Assembly: GCA_963766375.1 (NCBI GenBank)
Contig: CAVXZG010000010.1
Location: 119,357-183,356 of the forward strand
Direction of reading: 5' to 3'
DNA: 64,000 nucleotides
Source: AC-32 sp963766375
GTDB taxonomy: Bacteria; Actinomycetota; Thermoleophilia; Gaiellales; Gaiellaceae
The position numbers and the translations under genes were made by a program. Positions 46,499-56,154 of the stretch are shown in pieces (the first letter of the stretch is position 1; each line of letters begins with the position of its first letter). The notes below the pieces were generated by a model. The model saw nothing but the letters and a program-made list of their open reading frames with translations, did not search any database and was not told the DNA's origin.

Positions 46499-48499
46499 GG
46501 TCGATGCGCGTTCGAGCGGCCGCCGTGTACGAGTCGGCCGTTTCCGTCTCGGCTCGGGGGACTCCTGCGGCCGCGTAGGCGTCTTCCTCGTCCAGGGTCT
46601 CGTGCTCGAGGAGCGCGCTCGCAAGCGAATCGAGCTTGTCCCGATTCTCCCGAAGTAGCGACATGACCTGCTGGTGCGCCTCGTCGACGATGCGACGCAC
46701 CTCCTGATCGACGAGTCGCTGTGTGTCGGACGAGACCTCGGCGGCCCCCGGGAGGAACGGGCCCGTGCCGTCGCGCGGGATCACCGCGACCGGGCCGATC
46801 GCGGAGCTCATGCCCCAGCGGCCGACCATCTGGCGCGCGATCTCCGTGAGCTGCTGGATGTCCGACTCCGCGCCGGTGCTCGTCTCGCCGAACACGATCT
46901 CCTCTGCGGCGCGGCCGCCGAGTGCGACCTTGATCTTCGCCTCCACCTCGGGCTCGCGGTAGTTGAAGCGGTCGCTCTCGGGCGCTGCGAAGGTGACGCC
47001 GAGCGCCATTCCGCGGGGGATGATCGAGACCTTGCGCACCGGGTCGGCGCCTTCGGTGAGCATGCCGACGATTGCGTGGCCTCCTTCGTGGTAGGCGGTC
47101 CGGCGCCGGTCTTCGGGGCTGATCATCACCTGCCGTTCGGCGCCGAGCACGATCCGCTCGAGCGCGTCGGTGAAGTCGGATTCGTCGACGACTTCGTGGT
47201 TGCGCCGCGCTGCCAGCAGCGCCGCCTCGTTGGCGAGGTTCGCGAGATCGGCTCCGACCATGCCCGGCGTCGTCGCCGCGATTCGGCCGAGGTCGACGTC
47301 TGGGCCCAGCGAGAGGCCACGCGTGTGCACCTTGAGGATCGCCTCGCGGCCGGCACGGTCCGGCGGCTGCACCGCAACCCGCCGGTCGAAGCGACCGGGG
47401 CGAAGGAGTGCCTGGTCGAGAACGTCGGGCCGGTTGGTCGCGCCGATCACGATCACGCTGACGTGGAGGAGTCGAACCCGTCCATCTCGGTCAGGATCTG
47501 GTTCAGCGTCTGCTCCCGTTCGTCGTTGCCGCCGCTGAAGCCGGCAACGCCGGACGTGCGTGACCGGCCGATCGCGTCGAGCTCGTCGATGAACACGATC
47601 GCCGGGGCGCCCTCCTTCGCCTGCGTGAAGAGATCGCGCACGCGCGACGCGCCGACGCCGACGATCGCCTCGACGAACTCGGAGGCTGCCAGCGAGAAGA
47701 ACGGAACGTCGGCCTCTCCCGCGACCGCGCGGGCGAGCAGCGTCTTGCCCGTGCCCGGCGGGCCGGAGAGCAGCACGCCATGCGGGATCCGGCCGCCGAG
47801 CTTCTGGTACTTCTCGGGATGGCGCAGGAAGTCGACGACCTCCGTCAACTCCGCCTTCGCCTCGTCGATCCCCGCGACGTCGGCGAACGTGACCTTGTCG
47901 CCGGACGGCTGATACCGGCGCGCCCTCGAACGGCCGAAGGAGCCGAGGATGTTCTGAACGTTTCCGGCCCGCCGCATGAGCCAGAACAGCAGGACGAGAA
48001 AGAGGATCGTCGGGCCGAATCCGAGCAACAGGTTCTGCCACCACGGCGCTCCGGTGTCCAGCGGTTCGGCGTTGACGACCACGCCTTTCTCCTCGAGTAG
48101 CTGCGAGAGGGCGTCGTTGTTCGCAAACGCGGGAATCTCCGTTCGAAAGAGCGTCGTCGGCTTCGATCCCGCGTACTGCTCCTTCTGTGTGAACGTGCCC
48201 TGGATCGCCGTGCCCTTCGACGTGATCTCCTTCACGTGGCCCGCGCTCACCTGCTTGAGGAAGAACGGGCTGTACGGAACGCGGACGCGGGACGTGGGCT
48301 GGGTCGCACGCGAGCCGAGGTAGAAGTTGAAGGCCAGGAGCGCGAGCGCGAAGAGGATCCAGCGGCGGCTCATGCGAAAGCGCGGCAGCTGCGGCGGCGG
48401 CGGCGTCGGCCCGCGCGGTGCCGGCGGCGGGCTCGCGTTCGTGCCCCGCTCCTCGCGCGTGGCGTTCACGGCGGCAGGCTCACGATCCTCACGAACCAT
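46494..48499 (-). CDS. ftsH: FtsH ATP-dependent zinc metalloprotease (one frameshift)
   Basis: About 667 residues. N-terminal Pro-rich tail, TM1 (RWILFALALLAFNFYLG), extracytoplasmic domain, TM2 (NLLLGFGPTILFLVLLFWLM), AAA domain (Walker A GPPGTGKTLLARAVAGEAD, Walker B APAIVFIDELDAIG, SRH ATNRPDVLDQALLRPGRFDR) and the M41 protease site HEGGH in TAYHEGGHAIVGML. A frame shift near 47465 falls just before VIVIGATNRPDVLD. It degrades membrane and regulatory proteins. The pore loop is intact; likely a sequencing indel. Confidence 0.93.
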
Positions 48500-48516
48500 G
48501 AAGACTAGCGCTGCCT

Positions 48517-49576
48517 ATGTCGCCCGGGCCGCTCAGAAAGGCTGGCCGGTTTCTCACGCCGCTGCTGCTCCTCGGGCCGGTCGTCATCCTCCTGGATCGG
48601 CTCGGTTATGCCGGCGAGCAGACGCTGTTCGTGCTCGCCGCCGCAGCGCTCGTTCCGTTGTCGTGGCTGATCGGCGAGGCGACGGACAACCTCGCGCTGC
48701 ACACCGGCCCGGTCGTCGGCGGCTTTCTGAACGCGACGTTCGGCAACGCACCGGAGCTGATCATTGCGATCGTCGCGATCTCCGACGGCCTGACCGAGGT
48801 CGTGCGGGCATCGCTGGTGGGCTCGATTGTCGGCAACCTCCTGCTCGTCCTCGGCTTCACGCTGCTCTTCGGGCGGACCGGCGACATCGACCGGCGCTCC
48901 GCCTACGTTTCGCTCGGCCTGGTCGGCCTCGCCACCGTTCTCGTGCTCATCCCGTCGGTGGCCGGCTTCCACGGCGATCCGGACCGCCGCTCCCTCGCCG
49001 CGCTCGCCCTTCCGTTCGCGGTAGTGCTGATCGACCGTCCGCGTGACCGTGACGCGCCTCGAGCTTCGGCGGCAGCGGCAGCTCTATTCGTCCGCCGAGC
49101 CGGAAGAGGGCGGCTGGCCCTTCCCCACGGCCGTCGGCGTGCTCGGGCTCGCCACGGTCGTGACCGCCCTTCTGACAGAGACGCTCGTCGGCACGCTGCA
49201 AGCCTTCGCGGACCAGGCGCACCTATCGGAGTTCTTCGTCGCGATCGTGATCGTCGCGATCGTCGGGAACGCGACGGAGCACGGGAGCGCAGTGCTCCTG
49301 GCGCGCCGCGGGAGGGTCAAGCTGGCGGTCGAGATCCCGTTGGCCTCGAGCGCTCAGATCGCCGGGTTGCTGATACCGCTGGTCGCGCTGGTCTCGTGGT
49401 CTTTCGAGCCGCTTGCCCTCAGCTTTCGGCCCGTCGAGCTGGTGGCCATGGGGGTCGCGGCCCTCTTGCCGGCGATCGTGCTCGCAGCCGGGAGAACGAC
49501 CCGCCTCGGCGGAACGATTCTTCTGCTCGCGTACTCGGTCCTCGTTGCCGCGTTCTACTTGGCAGGCGAACGCTGA
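48517..49576 (+). CDS. Ca2+/H+ antiporter (CAX/ChaA-type), one frameshift
   Basis: About 352 residues with 10-11 TMs. The two alpha-repeats carry the CaCA motifs: GGFLNATFGNAPELIIAIVA in repeat 1 and IVGNATEHGSAVLLARRGRV, then EIPLASSAQIAGLLIPLVAL in repeat 2. An indel near 49030 separates the halves in the acidic linker. It should expel Ca2+ using the proton gradient. Divergent from ftsH by 17 bp, so the two share a promoter region. Confidence 0.9.
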
Positions 49577-49675
49577 GAGCTGGAGACGCGCCAAACCGCT
49601 AGCGAGAACCCTCCGAACGACTAGGCGACGACCACCCTGCCGTCAGCCAGCATGAGTGCAGGAGGAGGTGCGGGG

Positions 49676-49894
49676 TTGGTCATCTGCGACATCTGCGGCG
49701 AGACGTACGACGAGAAGGCGTACCAAATCGTGGTGCCCGTGCTTCGTGCTTCCTTCGACAAGATCGAGTGCGCCGAACTTGCCCTCCAACGGGAGCTCCG
49801 TAAGGCGAAGCGGCCCGCGCTCGAGGAAGCGCTCTTCGAAGAGGTTGAGCGGCTGCAAGAGCAGCTTCGCGAACTGCGGGGCCACGTCCACTGA
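49676..49894 (+). CDS. small CxxC protein with helical tail
   Basis: TTG at 49676 lies 7 nt after GGAGG, giving a 72-residue protein; ATG at 49652 in the same frame is the alternative. It begins VICDICGETYDEKAY with a CDIC pair, then a strongly helical, charged stretch (EEALFEEVERLQEQLRELRG) that could form a coiled coil. A single CxxC needs a partner chain to make a zinc site, so dimerisation is possible. Family unknown. Confidence 0.6.
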   Translation: MVICDICGETYDEKAYQIVVPVLRASFDKIECAELALQRELRKAKRPALEEALFEEVERLQEQLRELRGHVH

Positions 49895-49904
49895 GGCAGG
49901 CCTG

Positions 49905-50051
49905 TCAATACCACTTGCCTCGGGCGAAGCCGCCAAAGGCGATCAGCCCGATCAGCGTGACGATCAACCCGATCCAGAAGCTCCAGACGATGATCAGGAT
50001 GATCCCGAGAATGACGATGATCCCGCCGGTCGTGATGCCACGGTTCTTCAT
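49905..50051 (-). CDS. 48-residue two-helix membrane protein
   Basis: ATG at 50051 follows AGGGAGGCT. The protein is KNRGITTGG followed by two close hydrophobic helices (IIVILGIILIIVWSFWIG and LIVTLIGLIAFGGF) and a short basic tail (ARGKWY). It resembles small DUF6131-like actinobacterial membrane proteins in size and shape. It is convergent with the CxxC protein. Confidence 0.6.
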   Translation of the reverse strand: MKNRGITTGGIIVILGIILIIVWSFWIGLIVTLIGLIAFGGFARGKWY

Positions 50052-50176
50052 AGCCTCCCTTTCAGATCGGATGTGCGCAACGCCACCGTAACGCCAACCC
50101 GCTCTTCGAACCAGTTTTGCGGCGACGGCGAGCTCGCGGTCTTCAAAGATGCCCCGGAATTGCCGATGAACCACGT

Positions 50177-50293
50177 GTGACAAGGCGGCCCCGACAGCTC
50201 AAACGTCCCAGCGGCGAAAAACTGGTCTTTGCAGGCGTCCTCTCGCTCGCACTCTGGGCATGGGGGTTCCGCGAGATCAGGAGCGCGCTCTAG
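50177..50293 (+). CDS. possible 38-residue single-pass membrane protein
   Basis: GTG at 50177 opens TRRPRQLKRPSGEKLVFAGV, a basic N-terminus followed by a hydrophobic helix (LVFAGVLSLALWAWGF) and REIRSAL, ending in TAG at 50293. It has the size and plan of the frame at 1077. No clear ribosome binding site. It may be real because the helix and positive-inside pattern are good, but it could be chance. Confidence 0.35.
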   Translation: MTRRPRQLKRPSGEKLVFAGVLSLALWAWGFREIRSAL

Positions 50294-50317
50294 GCGCTTC
50301 GCGAGACCCGTTCGCCC

Positions 50318-50530
50318 TCAGTCAGACGGCTCGAGCAAACGCTCGAAGGCTCGCGATTCGGCTCGCCGCAGCGTGACCGGCTTCTGCTCGGCCAGCGCGC
50401 GTGTCAGGAGCACGGCGAGGTCATTGAGCGTCGAAGACGAACCTGCGCCCGCCTGCGCCCTCTCGCGCAGCTCACGAACAACGGCTTCGTCGAGGGCGAG
50501 CTTTCGCCCGTTCAGGTCGAACTCAATCAT
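50318..50530 (-). CDS. small conserved-looking helical protein
   Basis: A 70-residue protein: MIEFDLNGRKLALDEAVVRE, LRERAQAGAGSSSTLNDLAV, LLTRALAEQKPVTLRRAESR, AFERLLEPSD. No membrane segment or cysteine. The pattern suggests a compact beta-helix-helix fold. ATG at 50530. It is just upstream of a terminator shared with tRNA-Ala. Function unknown. Confidence 0.6.
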   Translation of the reverse strand: MIEFDLNGRKLALDEAVVRELRERAQAGAGSSSTLNDLAVLLTRALAEQKPVTLRRAESRAFERLLEPSD

Positions 50531-50586
50531 CGTCGCAAGAAAACCCCAGGCGAGCTTACCCCGTGCAGGACGCGCCTACTCCTAGC

Positions 50587-50616
50587 AAAAAAGGCCCGCT
50601 GGTGCGGGCCTTTTTT
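50587..50616. terminator. bidirectional Rho-independent terminator
   Basis: AAAAAA, then GGCCCGC, loop TGGT, GCGGGCC and TTTTTT: a 7-bp GC stem with A/T runs on both sides, so it works in either direction. For the minus strand it ends the tRNA-Ala transcript one base beyond the CCA end. Confidence 0.9.
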
Positions 50617-50617
50617 A

Positions 50618-50693
<76 letters not shown>

Positions 50694-50710
50694 GCGCGAG
50701 CGAATTGTAG

Positions 50711-51355
50711 CTAGCTCGCGCGCCGAATCAGCGTCACGCCGTCGCGAACCGTGAGCTGTACGGCGACGACGCGCTCATCGGCTGCAATGCGGTCGTTCAG
50801 CTCGCGGATGGCGCGCGTGTCTTCGGAGTCGTCGCTCTCGTCGAGCACCCGCCCGCTCCAGAGCGTGTTGTCGATCGCCATCAACCCCTGAGGTGCGAGC
50901 CGCGGCAGCAGCGCCTCGTAATAGGCGGCGTAGCTCCCCTTGTCGGCGTCGATGAAGACGAAGTCGAACTCACCGCCGAGCTGCTCGATCGTCTCCAGCG
51001 CCGGACCGAGGTGCACGGTGATCCGGTCGGCGTAACGGCTGCGAGCGATGTAGCGGCGAGCGACCTCGGCATGCTTCTCGTCCACTTCGCAGGTGTCGAT
51101 GTGGCCACCCTCGGCGAGACCCGCCGCCATCGAGAGCGAGGAGTAGCCGCTGTACGTGCCGAGCTCGAGCACGCGCTTGGCCTTGATCCCGTGAACGAGC
51201 AGCTCCAACAGACGGCCTTCGATCGGGCCGGTGAGCATCTGGGGCGAGCGCAACGTCGCCTTCGTTTCCTCGGCCAACTCGGCGAGGAGCTCCTCAGGCG
51301 GTGTGGTGTGCGCCGCGGCGTAGGCCTCGATCTCCTCCGGGACGATGAAGCTCAT
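50711..51355 (-). CDS. class I SAM-dependent O-methyltransferase
   Basis: A 214-residue enzyme like the caffeoyl-CoA/catechol O-methyltransferase family. SAM-binding motif I is VLELGTYSGYSSLSMAAGL with the acid in TCEVDEKHAE. Metal-binding acids are in FDFVFIDADKGSYAAYYEAL and IDNTLWSGRVLDESDDSEDT. Divalent metal-dependent methylation of a vicinal hydroxyl is expected. ATG at 51355 overlaps the upstream gene stop (ATGA). Confidence 0.9.
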   Translation of the reverse strand: MSFIVPEEIEAYAAAHTTPPEELLAELAEETKATLRSPQMLTGPIEGRLLELLVHGIKAKRVLELGTYSGYSSLSMAAGLAEGGHIDTCEVDEKHAEVARRYIARSRYADRITVHLGPALETIEQLGGEFDFVFIDADKGSYAAYYEALLPRLAPQGLMAIDNTLWSGRVLDESDDSEDTRAIRELNDRIAADERVVAVQLTVRDGVTLIRRAS

Positions 51356-51642
51356 GGGGCCGGCGGCTGCGTGCGCGGCGCCTCGCTCAGCTTGCCTTCC
51401 TTGATCCGCTGCGCCATCTCCTTCGACTCCTCGCGGTAGATCGAGCCGTCCTCGAACTCGATCCACGGGTAGCCCGACTGCCCCGTCCTGCGCTTGGTCT
51501 CGTCTCGCTTCGAGCGAAGCCACGGCTCCTTGTTGACCTCGTAGGGGATCCCGGCCTCGTCGAGCGCCTTCTGCACCTTCCAGCAGGGGTGGCCGCCGAG
51601 CTTGACCCAGAGGTTGCCGCAGCGGTGGAGCTTGATCGCCAT
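51352..51642 (-). CDS. thioredoxin-fold (GST N-terminal-like) protein
   Basis: A 96-residue protein. KLHRCGNLWVKLGGHPCWKV, QKALDEAGIPYEVNKEPW and YPWIEFEDGSIYREESKEMA fit a glutaredoxin/GST-N domain. The two cysteines are 12 apart, not a CxxC. The invariant cis-Pro is in GYPWIEF. It overlaps the methyltransferase by 4 bp. A detoxification or redox partner is plausible. Confidence 0.75.
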   Translation of the reverse strand: MAIKLHRCGNLWVKLGGHPCWKVQKALDEAGIPYEVNKEPWLRSKRDETKRRTGQSGYPWIEFEDGSIYREESKEMAQRIKEGKLSEAPRTQPPAP

Positions 51643-51651
51643 AGGTCGAGC

Positions 51652-52320
51652 TTATCCGCGCTCGACGCGCGAGCCGCCGACGATCGCATCGCGTCCGTCG
51701 TCGAAGCGCACCCAGGCCTTGCCCTTGCCGTCGTAGTCTGGTGACCAGACGACCAGCGTCGCCTGCTCGCCGCCGACTCGGACACGCTCGGTGCCTTCGG
51801 GCTCCGCACCTCGCCAGACGCGCACGAACGGGTTGTGCTCCCATTCGCGGCCGATCGTGGTCTCGTCTGTGTGGCCCGGCAGAACCCGTGTCTCGGGAGC
51901 GAGCTTCATCAGGACGTCCATCACCGACCGGCGGATCTGCTCGAAGTCGCCGCCCCCGACAGCGTCCTTGAAGAGCACGTCTCCCGAGCAGCACAGCTCC
52001 TCGTTGACCACGAAGGCCAGGTGGTCGTCCTTGTGCCCTGGGGTCTCGAGCGCGCGCACCGAAAGCCCTCCGGTCTCGAGGTCGCCCTTGACGACCGGGC
52101 AGCCGTAGCGCGCCCGGATCTCGTCGTCGCCGGCGATGTGGTCGGCGTCGGCGTGCGTCGTGAGCAGATGCGAGACGGTCAAGCCGTGCCGCTCCACCGC
52201 CTCGAAGAGTGGCTCGAGCGGAGCGCCGGAGTCGACGAAGACCGCCGTGCCGCCGGGCTCATCGCCGATCAGATAGGCGTTGGAGAGCCAGCCCGGGTGC
52301 ATGCTCCGCTCGACGATCAC
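51652..52320 (-). CDS. MBL-fold metallo-hydrolase
   Basis: A 222-residue metallo-beta-lactamase-fold enzyme of the glyoxalase II-like class. Metal motif THADADH (HxHxDH variant with Ala-Asp), then ETPGHKDDHLAF, the bridging Asp in CSGDVLFKDAVGGGDF and His in VLPGHTDETTIG. GTG at 52320. The first HxH His is replaced, since the motif reads T-H-A-D-A-D-H. It is in one run with the thioredoxin-fold and methyltransferase genes. Substrate unknown. Confidence 0.88.
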   Translation of the reverse strand: MIVERSMHPGWLSNAYLIGDEPGGTAVFVDSGAPLEPLFEAVERHGLTVSHLLTTHADADHIAGDDEIRARYGCPVVKGDLETGGLSVRALETPGHKDDHLAFVVNEELCCSGDVLFKDAVGGGDFEQIRRSVMDVLMKLAPETRVLPGHTDETTIGREWEHNPFVRVWRGAEPEGTERVRVGGEQATLVVWSPDYDGKGKAWVRFDDGRDAIVGGSRVERG

Positions 52321-52350
52321 CTGGCAAGGCTAGATGCACGCAGCAGTATC

Positions 52351-52978
52351 GTGCGTCACGTCGTGGAGGAGATCTACGTCGCGGGCACCGGCTCGTTTGC
52401 ACTCGAGATCATCGAGTACGCCCGCGACGTCGGGACGACCTGTCGCAGGCCTAGTCGAGCTGGTCGATCCTGCCCGCATCGGGGCGGAAGTCCACGGCGC
52501 TCCCGTCCTCGCGCCCGACGACGAACGCGCTGCCGGCGCTGCGGTCGTGATCGGCTTGGGGGGCGATCGCCTCGGGCACTGGGCCGCGCTCGCCGAGTAC
52601 GGGTGGGTTCCTGTGTCGATCGTCCACCCGAAGGCGAACATCAGCTCATCCGCGGTTTTGGGCCACGGCTGCGTCGTCGGCCCGGCCGCAGTCGTCGGCG
52701 CCGCCACCGTGGTCGGTAGCCACGTGCTGATCGGTCGAGGCGCGCTCGTAGGCCACCACGTTCGGATCGGCGCCGGCGCAACGCTGAACCCGGGAGCAAA
52801 CGTCGCCGGCAACGCGTACGTGGGTGAGAACGCTGTGGTCGGGATGGGCGCCCTCGTCAGCAACGGGATCGAGGTGGGCGCCGGAGCCGTGATCGCTGCG
52901 GGGGCGGTGGTCGTCAAGCCGGTCGAGGCCGAGACTCGAGTCCAGGGCGTGCCGGCGCGGGTTTTCTCGCCCAGGTGA
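52351..52978 (+). CDS. NeuD-like sugar O-acetyltransferase (LbH), one frameshift
   Basis: GTG at 52351 begins RHVVEEIYVAGTGSFALEII, a nucleotide-like N-terminal loop of the NeuD/PglD family. A shift near 52440 leads to GRPVAGLVELVDPARIGAEV and then about 130 residues of left-handed beta-helix hexapeptide repeats (AVLGHGCVVGPAAVVGAATV, GHHVRIGAGATLN, VSNGIEVGAGAVIAAGAVVV), ending GVPARVFSPR. It likely acetylates an amino-sugar for a surface glycan. It overlaps the glycosyltransferase by 4 bp. Confidence 0.8.
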
Positions 52979-53905
52979 TCGGCCGGGCCCGAAAGAGGCT
53001 GGCGCGCACTCTCGACCGGCGGTTCGAGGCACTGCACCACCGGCTCGAAGACCTGGCCGCGCGCGTCGATGACGTGGCACACGCGTCCGCGGAGCGCGAC
53101 TCGGAGCTTCGGCGAGCCCTTGAGGAGGTTGCGGTCCGGGTGAACGAAGAGATTGCGCCTGCGCTCCGGATCATGGCCGGGGGAGACGCCGAGAACCGTC
53201 GTCTGCTCGAAGCGGCGAGACAGGACCCCGAGTACGGCCAAGCTTTCGACGAGCCGGAGCCGCTCGTGACCGTGATCCTGGCCACGTACGGCCGCGCCGA
53301 CCTATTGCGCTCCCGCTCATTGCCTGCGGTAGCTAGGCCAGACCCACGAGGCGCTGGAGGTCCTCGTGATCAGCGATGCCGTCGACTCGGAGGCCGAGGC
53401 AGCGGTGCTGGAGGCAGATGACCCTCGTGTCCGGTACGTGGCGCTCACCCAGCGCTACGTCTACCCCGACTCACACCGACACTGGCTCGCCGCGTCCACC
53501 CTGGCCCGCAACGAGGGCTACCGGCTCGCCCGCGGGCGCTGGCTGTTCGACTTCGACGACGACGACACGTTGCCGGCCGATGCGATCGCGCGACTCCTGG
53601 AAGCGGCCCGGGAGCGACGATCGGAGGCCGTGCAGGGTGTGATCCGGCATCGACTGCCCGATGGCGCGACCCAGGACGAGGTACCGACTCCGCCGGACCG
53701 GCTGCCCCTGAAGGGCGCGGTCGTCCATTCGTGTCTGCGCTTCTTTGGCAGAGAGCACGTCGCATCCGCTTTCGGGATCCCCGGCGACTGGTTCAGAGGG
53801 GAGCGCATGGTGCGCGCGGGCGTGCGCATCGAGATCGTCGACCACGTGACGTACGAGTACTACCCGTCTGGAGCCTGGGGCCGCCGCGATGATTCCCCCC
53901 GCTAG
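52975..53905 (+). CDS. GT2 glycosyltransferase with N-terminal coiled coil (one frameshift)
   Basis: GTG at 52975. Residues 1-95 are helical and charged (RRFEALHHRLEDLAARVDDV, RRALEEVAVRVNEEI), likely a coiled coil. PLVTVILATYGRADLLRSRS then begins a GT-A domain. A shift near 53320 leads to VLVISDAVDSEAEAAVLEAD, RNEGYRLARGRWLFDFDDDD (the DXD site) and EYYPSGAWGRR at the end. It should use a nucleotide sugar for surface polysaccharide. Coupled to the NeuD-like gene. Confidence 0.83.
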
Positions 53906-53935
53906 GCTAGGCGCTCCGCACCGAGAGGAGGACTG

Positions 53936-54664
53936 ATGGCCGGTCTGATGTCACGCGCGTCGCTCGTCGTGAAGTCGAAGCTGTCGAAGGTGCTCGATCG
54001 CGCTGAAGATCCGGGCGAGACCCTGGACTACTCGTATGAGAAGCAACTCGAGCTGCTGCAGAACGTCAAGCGCGGTATCGCCGACGTTGTCACCTCGAAG
54101 AAGCGCCTCGAGCTGCAGGAGGCGAAGCTTCAGCAGAGCATCGTCAAGCTCGAGACCCAGGCGCGGCAGGCGGTCGCCGAAGGCCGCGAAGATCTCGCAC
54201 GACAGGCTCTGGAGCGCAAGTCCGGCCTGCAGCAACAGCTCCAGGCACTCGACGAGCAGGCAAAGCAGCTCGCGGTGCAGCAGGAGAAGCTGATCGCGAG
54301 TGAGAAGACGCTGTCCGCGAAGGTCGAGGCCTTCCGCTCGCAGAAGGAGACGATCAAGGCCCAGTACTCGGCCGCCGAGGCGCAGGTGCGGATCGGCGAA
54401 GCGGCGACGGGGATCGGCGAGCAGATGGCCGACACCGGGCTCGCGATCCAGCGGGCGAAGGACAAGACCGAGCAGATGCAGGCGCGGGCCTCGGCGATCG
54501 ACGAGCTGACGGAGTCGGGCGCGCTCGAGGACTTCACCTCCGACCAGACCGAGCTCGACCGCGAGCTCGGGGCGATCGCGTCGAAGTCGCAGGTCGACGA
54601 GGAGCTTGCGCAAATGAAGTCCGAGCTCGGCTCCGGCGAGCAGCAGAAAGAGCTCCAGTCGTGA
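53936..54664 (+). CDS. pspA: PspA/IM30 membrane-stress protein
   Basis: A 242-residue, almost fully helical protein. It starts with the membrane-binding helix (MAGLMSRASLVVKSKLSKVL) and continues as coiled coil (NVKRGIADVVTSKKRLELQE, DEQAKQLAVQQEKLIASEKT, GIGEQMADTGLAIQRAKDKT). ATG at 53936 follows GAGAGGAGG. PspA oligomers coat and repair stressed membranes (ESCRT-III superfamily). It overlaps pspAA by 4 bp. Confidence 0.95.
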   Translation: MAGLMSRASLVVKSKLSKVLDRAEDPGETLDYSYEKQLELLQNVKRGIADVVTSKKRLELQEAKLQQSIVKLETQARQAVAEGREDLARQALERKSGLQQQLQALDEQAKQLAVQQEKLIASEKTLSAKVEAFRSQKETIKAQYSAAEAQVRIGEAATGIGEQMADTGLAIQRAKDKTEQMQARASAIDELTESGALEDFTSDQTELDRELGAIASKSQVDEELAQMKSELGSGEQQKELQS

Positions 54665-54951
54665 TCGTCCGGGTACTCGGCGAGGGCCAGTTCGAGGTGG
54701 ACGAAGAGGTCGCCAAGGGCCTCAACGACCTGGACGAGCAGGCTGGGCGGGCGCTCGAGGCCGGCGACCAGAAGCAATTCTCGGAACTGCTCGAGCGCAT
54801 GGCCGAGGCGGTGCGGACCAACGGCTCGCGCGTGCCGGAAGAGGATCTCTCGCCGTCGGAGGCGATCATCCCGCCGGAGGACCTGACGCTCGACGAGGCG
54901 CGGGAGCTCTTCGAGGGCGACGGCTTGATTCCGGACCTGCCGACCTCATAA
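54661..54951 (+). CDS. pspAA: PspA-associated protein PspAA
   Basis: A 96-residue protein, GTG at 54661. MIVRVLGEGQFEVDEEVAKG, then NDLDEQAGRALEAGDQKQFS, ELLERMAEAV and a C-terminal acidic helix (LTLDEARELFEGDGLIPDLP). This partner of PspA occurs in actinobacterial and archaeal Psp modules. Overlaps pspA by 4 bp and is followed by a perfect 16-bp palindrome. Confidence 0.9.
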   Translation: MIVRVLGEGQFEVDEEVAKGLNDLDEQAGRALEAGDQKQFSELLERMAEAVRTNGSRVPEEDLSPSEAIIPPEDLTLDEARELFEGDGLIPDLPTS

Positions 54952-54967
54952 AGGTTCACGCGCGCGT

Positions 54968-54983
54968 CCCCACCCGGGTGGGG
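54968..54983. terminator. perfect palindrome hairpin (copy 1)
   Basis: CCCCACCCGGGTGGGG is self-complementary over all 16 bases. It lies 17 bp after pspAA and between convergent genes. No T run follows, so it may be a weak terminator or a binding site. The same palindrome is at 56458-56473. Confidence 0.5.
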
Positions 54984-55068
54984 AAGGAAGATCCACCCGC
55001 CGCCCGGGCTGAGCGTAACCGGCAGAAGCGCGCGTGTCTGTGACGGGACGGCGCCGAAACGAAGCCGG

Positions 55069-55460
55069 CTAGGCGACTTCGGCGCGGCGCGCGGCGGCCC
55101 GGAGCCAGCTGCGCCTGATCAGGCCGCTGCCGGGGCGGATCACGCGCCAGTAGAAACCGAAGACCCGCCTGGAGCCCTCGTCGGTCGCCAGCACCCGCGT
55201 CTCGGTCATGAGCAACGCACCGCCCACCGCCTGGTCGGCCTTGAAGTTCATCACCGCCTTGACGTAGCCCGGCACCGCAAACTCCTTCCAGTCCTCAGCC
55301 GAGCTCACCCCGGCCCCCGTGCCTCCCGTGAGCTTCCACGGTTGCCGGCGTAGCCGAGGACGATCTCGTCCTCCTCGTCGACGAGCGCCAGGAAGCCGGC
55401 GGATTCGAGCATCTGCTCCCACTGCGGCCGGCTCCTGTCACGGGCAGCCCTCGCCCGCGG
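55069..55460 (-). pseudogene. truncated first copy of the gene at 56560
   Basis: The C-terminal 115 residues (VPGYVKAVMNFKADQAVGGA, LMTETRVLATDEGSRRVFGF, YWRVIRPGSGLIRRSW) are nearly identical to the intact gene at 56560-57180. A one-base loss near 55345 shifts the frame, and the N-terminal 80 residues are absent beyond 55463, where the duplication joint lies. Confidence 0.8.
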
Positions 55461-55470
55461 GCATGAGAGG

Positions 55471-56154
55471 ACGCTGGTGAAGTGAAGCTGGAGGTGCTAG
55501 ATCGCGCTGAGGATCGGGCGAGACCTGGACTACTCGTATGGAAGCTCGAGCGTGCAGAACGTCAAGCGCGGTAGGACGTTGTCACCTCGAAGAAGCGCCT
55601 CGAACTGCAGGAGGCGAAGCTCAGCAGAGCACGTCAAGCTCGAAACCCAAGCGCGGCAGGCGGTAGCCGAGGGTCGCGAGGATCTCGCACGACAGGCGCT
55701 GGAGCGCAAGTCCGGCCTGCAGCAACAGCTCCAGGAACTCGACGAGCAGGCGAAGCAGCTCGCGGTCCAGCAGGAGAAGCTGATCGCGAGTGAGAAGACG
55801 CTGTCCGCGAAGGTCGAGGCCTTCCGCTCGCAGAAGGAGACGATCAAGGCCCAGTACTCGGCCGCCGAGGCGCAGGTGCGGATCGGCGAAGCGGCGACGG
55901 GGATCGGCGAGCAGATGGCCGACACCGGGCTCGCGATCCAGCGGGCGAAGGACAAGACCGAGCAGATGCAGGCGCGGGCCTCGGCGATCGACGAGCTGAC
56001 CGAGTCGGGCGCGCTCGAGGACTTCACCTCCGACCAGACCGAGCTCGACCGCGAGCTCGGGGCGATCGCGTCGAAGTCGCAGGTCGACGAGGAGCTTGCG
56101 CAAATGAAGTCCGAGCTCGGCTCCGGCGAGCAGCAGAAAGAGCTCCAGTCGTGA
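55471..56154 (+). pseudogene. second pspA copy, 5' end degraded
   Basis: From about residue 75 onward it is almost identical to PspA (ARQAVAEGREDLARQALERK, one change Ala to Glu in QELDEQAKQ). The first 75 codons have at least six small deletions and lack the amphipathic N-terminal helix. It cannot make a normal PspA but may yield a coiled-coil fragment from an internal start. Confidence 0.75.

Larger units (their letters stand above)
53921..55463. repeat. tandem duplication, copy 1 (pspA-pspAA block)
   Basis: This block (pspA, pspAA, hairpin and part of a leftward gene) recurs at about 55464-56953 with an offset of 1490-1491 and only a handful of substitutions in the second half of pspA, pspAA and the intergenic DNA. 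In copy 1 the right-hand gene is cut; in copy 2 the left-hand end (start of pspA) has many small deletions. Confidence 0.9.

Noticed and set aside
46674..47912. 412-residue open frame opposite ftsH
   Set aside because: Shadow of the FtsH AAA and protease domains.
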